A model generated the notes under the pieces. That model was not told the origin of the DNA, searched no databases, and saw only the letters and a program-made list of their open reading frames with translations. This document shows, piece by piece, positions 59,588 to 64,000 of a DNA stretch of 64,000 nt. Position 1 is the stretch's first letter. Each line of letters begins with the position of its first letter. Source of the DNA: an uncultured Hungatella sp. (lineage in GTDB: Bacteria; Bacillota; Clostridia; Lachnospirales; Lachnospiraceae). The DNA lies in NCBI GenBank assembly GCA_910577935.1, contig CAJTOT010000015.1, positions 1 to 64,000 of the forward strand, read 5' to 3'. Both the position numbers and the translations under genes were made by a program.

Positions 59588-60910
59588 ATGGGGGTTGGAA
59601 TTGTTGTATGTATTATTTTTATAATCATTGCAGCGCTGATGATGACACGCAAACTCCCGGCGTTGTTAGCGATGCCGGTTCTGGCAGTGGCTATCGCGGC
59701 GGTGGCCGGAATGCCTCTTATGAAAGGGGAAGAAAATATTTTTTCCACAGTTCTTACAAATGGGTCGCTGAAACTGGCCAGCAATTATGTCATTGTTATT
59801 TTTGCAAGCTGGTTGGCCCAGATGATGTACAAAACAGGCGTAACCGATACGATGATCAAAAAAGCGGCTGAGTTGGGAGGCGATAAACCGGTAGTGATTA
59901 CGCTTTTGTTATCTGCCGTAAGCATCTTGCTGTTCTCTTCCATGGGAGGAGTGGGAGCCGTATCCATGGTGGGAAGCACGGTTCTCCCGATTCTGATTTC
60001 TATCGGGATCAAGCCCATGGCGGCTGCTCACATGTTTTTGGCAGCCATGTCTGCCGGCTACTGCATCCGTCCGGCGAATATGGCATCTATTGTTGCGATT
60101 TTCGGGATTGAGACAAAGGATCTTATGACGGCTGCATGGATATTGCTGGGGGTGGAGGTGATTTACCTGCTGATCTATCTGACCGTTTATATGAAAAAAA
60201 ATGGCAGGAAGTACGCGTTTGCTATGGCGGCTGATGAGGGTGACGACGAAGATATGAAGAATATTATACAGGTAAAAAAAGTTATGGGGCTCCGGGGACT
60301 TTTGGCCTGTATGACACCACTGCTCATTGTAATCCTGACCTTTGTGTTTAAGGTGGAGGCTATTCCCTGTTTTATTATAGGCATTCTCTGGCTGATGGTT
60401 TTCACATATAAAGGAAACTGGTCAAAATACATCAGCATGGTTACGGAGAGCTGTTATAACGGAATTCGTGATGCTGCGCCGCCAGTGATATTGATGATGG
60501 GAATCGGTATGACACTGAACGCGGTCAGCGCATCAGTGACACAGACCGCGCTGCTTCCTTTCATGCAGGTGATAACGCCGGCTACGTTGACTGGTTTACT
60601 GATATTTTGCTGTGTTCTCAGCCCCCTTTCCCTCTACCGCGGACCCTTTAATGTGCTGGGGCTGGGAGCCTGCCTGGCAACATGTATCCTGAATGTGGGC
60701 AATTTTCCGGCAGTAGTTCTGGCCGCGGTGTTCTACTGTACGTTTCGCTGGCCGGCGCAAGCCTGTCCGACAGCCACACAAGTGGTATGGACCTCTAATT
60801 TTGTCAAATGTGAACCGGTAACACTGACAAATAAAGTTTTTATTCCCAACTGGATAGAGACAGCCGTTTCAGTGATTTTGACAGGTCTGGCATATGGGCT
60901 GATAGCGTAA
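59588..60910 (+). CDS. Permease of the GntP/CitMHS-like ion-transporter group
   Basis: Membrane protein of 440 residues with about eleven to twelve hydrophobic helices. It starts GVGIVVCIIFIIIAALMMTR and has internal SMGGVGAVSMVGSTVLPILI and SLYRGPFNVLGLGACLATCI, Gly/Ser/Asn-rich stretches like those lining the transport site in the IT superfamily. GAAGGAGACAAT precedes the ATG at 59588. It is the first gene of the operon, ahead of the hydantoinase-type enzyme, so it probably imports that enzyme's substrate (an oxoproline-, hydantoin- or carboxylate-like compound). The exact family is uncertain. Confidence 0.75.
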   Translation: MGVGIVVCIIFIIIAALMMTRKLPALLAMPVLAVAIAAVAGMPLMKGEENIFSTVLTNGSLKLASNYVIVIFASWLAQMMYKTGVTDTMIKKAAELGGDKPVVITLLLSAVSILLFSSMGGVGAVSMVGSTVLPILISIGIKPMAAAHMFLAAMSAGYCIRPANMASIVAIFGIETKDLMTAAWILLGVEVIYLLIYLTVYMKKNGRKYAFAMAADEGDDEDMKNIIQVKKVMGLRGLLACMTPLLIVILTFVFKVEAIPCFIIGILWLMVFTYKGNWSKYISMVTESCYNGIRDAAPPVILMMGIGMTLNAVSASVTQTALLPFMQVITPATLTGLLIFCCVLSPLSLYRGPFNVLGLGACLATCILNVGNFPAVVLAAVFYCTFRWPAQACPTATQVVWTSNFVKCEPVTLTNKVFIPNWIETAVSVILTGLAYGLIA

Positions 60911-60978
60911 CCGTGATGTGATGGAGAGCTGCTTTCAGAAAAACAGGCGTCATAAGATTTCTGCAAGGGAGAGTGTAA

Positions 60979-63138
60979 ATGAAAGTAAGAATCGGAATTG
61001 ATGTGGGAGGAACCTTTACAGATGCGGTGGCGGTTCGCGGCGATACCTACGAACTAATAGGCACGGTGAAAATCCCTACAACACACAGCGCGAAAGAAGG
61101 AGTTGCTGCCGGTATCGTGGAGGTGTTGAATAAAATTATGGACGAATGCCATATAGAGCCTGAGGATGTGGCGTTTATAGCCCATGGCACCACCCAGGCG
61201 ACCAACGCGCTGCTGGAAGGGGATGTGGACCAGGTGGGCATTCTGACCCTGGGACATGGCGTGGAGGGGCTGAAGGCCAAAGCGGATACTAACATGGGCA
61301 GCATCCCTCTGACAGAAAAGAAGAGCATCGCGCCGGTAAACGAGTTCGTGAACAACGCAAAGCCGGAGAGTCTGAAGGCGGAGGCAGAGAAGGCAATCGG
61401 CCGGCTGCGGGAAGCGGGAGCGGTTTCCATGGTAGTGACAGAATCTTTCAGCGTAGATGATCCCACAAATGAAAATATGGTGGTGGACTGTTGTACGGCC
61501 AAAGGGATTCCTGCTACTGCCGGAAATGATGTGTCCAAGCTGTACGGGCTGAAAGTGCGTACGCGCACAGCAGTGGTTAATGCCAGCATTCTTCCGAAGA
61601 TGCTGGAGGCAGCAAACATGACGGAACAAAGTATTCAAAACGCCAATATCCAGGCCCCTTTAATGATTATGCGGTGTGACGGCGGCGTCATGACAGTTGA
61701 CGAGGTGCGTAAGCGTCCCATTCTGACGATTCTCTCTGGCCCGGCTGCCGGAGTGGCCGGAGCGTTAATGTATGAAAAGCTGACAGACGGGATTTTTCTT
61801 GAAGTAGGCGGCACGAGCACAGATATTTCCTGTGTTAAGGACGGAAATGTCATGATACGGTACGCGGAAGTGGGAGGCCATAAGACTTATCTAAACTCTC
61901 TGGATGTGCGCACTGTGGGGATCGGCGGCGGCAGCATGATACGGCTGGATAACGGGGCCGCTGTGGAAGTAGGGCCGAGAAGCGCCCATATAGCCGGCTT
62001 GGCCTATGAAATATATGCAGATCCGTCAGAGATAGAAGAGCCAAAGCTGGAAACGATTCAGCCCATCGAGGGAGATCCTCCATATGCCTGCATCAATTGC
62101 CGGGGAGGAAAAAGATTTGCTCTCACTCAGTCAGGAGCAGCCAATATCTGCGGATATGTTCCGGAGGGAGATTACGCCCAGGGAAACGTGGAGGCAGCCA
62201 GAAAAGCCTGGAAGCCTCTGGCGGACAGCATGGGGATGACGGTGGAGGATACGGCTTTAAGATGTCTGGAGCTTTCCGCGCAAAAGAACAACCGTGTTAT
62301 TGAAGACATGATTCATGACTATTCACTGGATAAAGATACGTTGATTTTTGTAGGCGGCGGCGGTGGGGCCTCAACCGTCGTTCCCCACCTGAGCCAGATG
62401 CGCGGCAGTTCGTTCAGACTGGCCAAAAACGCCCCGGTTATATCGCCTATCGGTGTGGCGTTGGCCCTGGTGCGGGATATGGTGGAACGCACGGTATCCA
62501 ATCCCACCGAAGAAGATATTTTGTCTATCCGTCAGGAAGCTGTTGAGAAGGCAGCTGCCGCCGGAGCGAACCGGGATACAGTGGATGTGAAAGTGGAGAT
62601 CGATACGAAAACCAACAGGCTGAGGGCTATCGCAGTTGGGGCGACAGAACTTCGGGCAAAGGACATGGGAAGCCGGAAGAAGACAGAAGAGGAGCTTTTG
62701 CAGATTGTGGCAGATAACCTGAAAACAGAACCGTCCTTCATACACACAGAGGCAAAAAATGATTTTTATTATGCCATGTCCTGTCAGGTGACAAAGAAAA
62801 AGTTTTTTATTTTCCGCAAGAAAGAGTGCGCTATCCGGCTGGTGGATACAGATGGAATTATCCGCCTCCAGCGTAAAAACGGAGCTGTACATCAGGGAAA
62901 AGCCCGAAACTGGAAAGCCCATGTGAAGCATTTGCTGGAACAGTTTACTGTGTACAGTGACGGGGGAGAGGAGATTCCCAATCTTTGGATTATAAGCGGC
63001 AGCCGGATTATTGATCTTTCCGGCATGCAGAATCAGCAGCAGATTTTTTCGCTGGCACGGACAGAGTTGGCGGCCGTCAGCCCGGACAGCGATCTGATTA
63101 TGCTTTGTACCCTTACGACAGAAAATGAGAGAAGCTGA
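60979..63138 (+). CDS. Hydantoinase/5-oxoprolinase family protein (HyuA-type)
   Basis: Protein of 719 residues. The N-terminal domain begins RIGIDVGGTFTDAVAV, then IAHGTTQATNALLEGD. The actin-like ATPase core has CDGGVMTVDEVRKRPILTIL, SGPAAGVAGA and VGGTSTDISCV. These are the marks of the HyuA/OplA-A family, which opens lactam-type rings (hydantoins, 5-oxoproline) or carboxylates ketones using ATP. The residues after about 570 do not match a motif I know. No HyuB partner is visible up to the window end. It is 69 bases behind the permease and overlaps or nearly abuts the next gene. Confidence 0.88.
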   Translation: MKVRIGIDVGGTFTDAVAVRGDTYELIGTVKIPTTHSAKEGVAAGIVEVLNKIMDECHIEPEDVAFIAHGTTQATNALLEGDVDQVGILTLGHGVEGLKAKADTNMGSIPLTEKKSIAPVNEFVNNAKPESLKAEAEKAIGRLREAGAVSMVVTESFSVDDPTNENMVVDCCTAKGIPATAGNDVSKLYGLKVRTRTAVVNASILPKMLEAANMTEQSIQNANIQAPLMIMRCDGGVMTVDEVRKRPILTILSGPAAGVAGALMYEKLTDGIFLEVGGTSTDISCVKDGNVMIRYAEVGGHKTYLNSLDVRTVGIGGGSMIRLDNGAAVEVGPRSAHIAGLAYEIYADPSEIEEPKLETIQPIEGDPPYACINCRGGKRFALTQSGAANICGYVPEGDYAQGNVEAARKAWKPLADSMGMTVEDTALRCLELSAQKNNRVIEDMIHDYSLDKDTLIFVGGGGGASTVVPHLSQMRGSSFRLAKNAPVISPIGVALALVRDMVERTVSNPTEEDILSIRQEAVEKAAAAGANRDTVDVKVEIDTKTNRLRAIAVGATELRAKDMGSRKKTEEELLQIVADNLKTEPSFIHTEAKNDFYYAMSCQVTKKKFFIFRKKECAIRLVDTDGIIRLQRKNGAVHQGKARNWKAHVKHLLEQFTVYSDGGEEIPNLWIISGSRIIDLSGMQNQQQIFSLARTELAAVSPDSDLIMLCTLTTENERS

Positions 63139-63139
63139 T

Positions 63140-63700
63140 ATGGGGAATGTATATAGTGAGATGGTTCCCTTTTGGGCGGAAGTCTGTTATGAGGAGCTGC
63201 GGCGTGACCTTCTGTATGACAAAATACCGGTTTATGTCCGTGAATCGATCTGCCGGCGGGCATGGGCAACGGGAATACTAGCCGCCAGCCGCCAGGCAGA
63301 CAGAGGGCAGATGGAAGAAATCCACCGGCTTATTGAAAAACAGAATCTCCAGATTGAGCAGGCGGAAACGGACCAGGTAGTAGGCGGCATGCGGTTTTTC
63401 GGTGAATACGTGGAGAAACAGAAGAAAATCATTTTGTATAGTCCGTCAGTCTGCAGATTTGCACAGGACCGCAGCATCCCCTGTGCGCTGGCGGAGGAAC
63501 TGATTTTGGCGCACGAATTTTATCATTTTCTGGAGCATGCCTGTCTGGGGAGAACCTCCGAACAGTATACGGTTCCCAGCCTGCAGTGGGGAAGGTTGTC
63601 TGTAGGAAAAAACGGAATTCGGGCCTTGTCGGAGATCGGGGCTTATGGTTTTTCCTACATGTATTGGAAATTGCGTTATGGTGTAGACGAAAAAGAATAG
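63140..63700 (+). CDS. HExxH-motif protein of unknown function
   Basis: Protein of 186 residues, not recognised. The segment LAEELILAHEFYHFLEHACL contains HEFYH (His125, Glu126, His129), the zinc site of metallopeptidases of the gluzincin/DUF type, with a further His four residues on. No signal peptide is seen. I prefer the ATG at 63140, directly after the hydantoinase stop; an ATG at 63125 overlaps that gene and adds five residues. Both have weak ribosome sites. Its place between the hydantoinase and a FAD oxidoreductase suggests a job in the same catabolic pathway or in maturing one of those enzymes. Confidence 0.75.
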   Translation: MGNVYSEMVPFWAEVCYEELRRDLLYDKIPVYVRESICRRAWATGILAASRQADRGQMEEIHRLIEKQNLQIEQAETDQVVGGMRFFGEYVEKQKKIILYSPSVCRFAQDRSIPCALAEELILAHEFYHFLEHACLGRTSEQYTVPSLQWGRLSVGKNGIRALSEIGAYGFSYMYWKLRYGVDEKE

Positions 63701-63717
63701 AAAGGGCAGGTACTTAT

Positions 63718-64000
63718 ATGAATTATTATGATTATACCTACGATGTAGCTGTGTTTGGGGGAGGCCCGTCCGGGCTTGCGGCGGCAATCACGGCGGCGCG
63801 CCAGGGGAGGAGAGTAATACTGCTGGAGAAAAACGGTTATTTGGGAGGAAATCTGGCCACTGGTCTTCCGCCTCTCAGCGTGTTGGACGAGCATGGAAAT
63901 CAGTGTATAGCCGGATTCTGCCAGGAGGTGCTTGAGAGACTGGAGAGTGATGGACATTGCTATGGAACCCGTGTATGCCCTAAACACAATTCCGTTTCCA
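63718..64000 (+). CDS. FAD-dependent oxidoreductase, 5' part only
   Basis: The gene runs off the window end after 94 codons. The product starts MNYYDYTYDVAVFGGGPSGL and continues AAAITAARQGRRVILLEKNG, a typical dinucleotide-binding beta-alpha-beta fold with GGGPSG and the acidic residue at the end of the second strand. YLGGNLATGLPPLSVLD follows, as in the FAD_oxidored family (PF12831). AGAAAGGGCAGG precedes the ATG. It is the fourth gene of the permease-hydantoinase operon, 17 bases behind the HExxH gene. The catalytic domain is not visible, so the reaction is unknown. Confidence 0.8.
   Translation, partial: MNYYDYTYDVAVFGGGPSGLAAAITAARQGRRVILLEKNGYLGGNLATGLPPLSVLDEHGNQCIAGFCQEVLERLESDGHCYGTRVCPKHNSVS

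Overview
The window looks like the chromosome of a spore-forming, anaerobic Gram-positive Clostridia, most likely a gut Lachnospiraceae (Clostridium cluster XIVa-like). The evidence is the set of endospore genes (spoIIID, spoIIR, a SipL-type SPOCS/LysM protein), the ispE-gntR pair, DUF1934, rpoB-rpoC with clostridial features, strong AGGAGG-type ribosome sites, and the one-carbon genes fchA and folD. The species is not identified. No rRNA, tRNA, CRISPR array, prophage or intact insertion sequence was found.

Layout. 1-5.4 kb is the AT-rich end of a surface-polysaccharide cluster: Wzy polymerase (cut by the window start), Wzx flippase, a sugar epimerase and two tandem acyltransferases, the first broken by an in-frame TGA. 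5.4-6.1 kb is a scar of gene debris plus two small reverse-strand genes sharing a C-terminal motif. From about 6.2 kb the DNA is GC-rich. 6.2-10.1 kb is a probable operon of a membrane protein, formamidase, fchA and folD. 10.7-14.1 kb encodes one polypeptide joining a molybdopterin oxidoreductase to MobA and MobB. 14.2-16.2 kb is a GH13 enzyme with a tandem-repeat tail. 16.4-20.3 kb is a sulfatase/PTS EIIC pair divergent from an RpiR regulator, with two copies of a palindrome between them. sbcD-sbcC follow, with an enlarged SbcC, then a lipoprotein hydrolase, and a sugar-binding protein/histidine kinase/AraC-type response-regulator operon.

32-37 kb carries spoIIID, a PrcB-like lipoprotein, cysE, a TtcA-type tRNA thiolase and a SipL-like protein. 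37-39.3 kb carries a GIY-YIG protein with a structured leader, then ispE-gntR. 39.4-46.5 kb is a TetR-controlled RND efflux operon with an adaptor, a pump and two TolC-family proteins, which is unexpected if the cell has no outer membrane. 46.6-49.6 kb has spoIIR, ddl, murI and a DUF1934 protein (peptidoglycan precursors: D-Ala-D-Ala and D-Glu). 50.3-57.9 kb is rpoB-rpoC. A 57-residue FeoB-associated Cys-rich protein follows. 58.5-64 kb is a LysR-controlled catabolic cluster: permease, hydantoinase/oxoprolinase, an HExxH protein and a FAD oxidoreductase cut by the window end.

The most unusual items are the oxidoreductase-MobA-MobB fusion, the RND/TolC operon, the repeat-expanded SbcC, the low-complexity insert in the SipL-like protein, and several clear promoter/operator arrangements. 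All functional calls come from reading motifs and from knowledge of the families; no database search was run.
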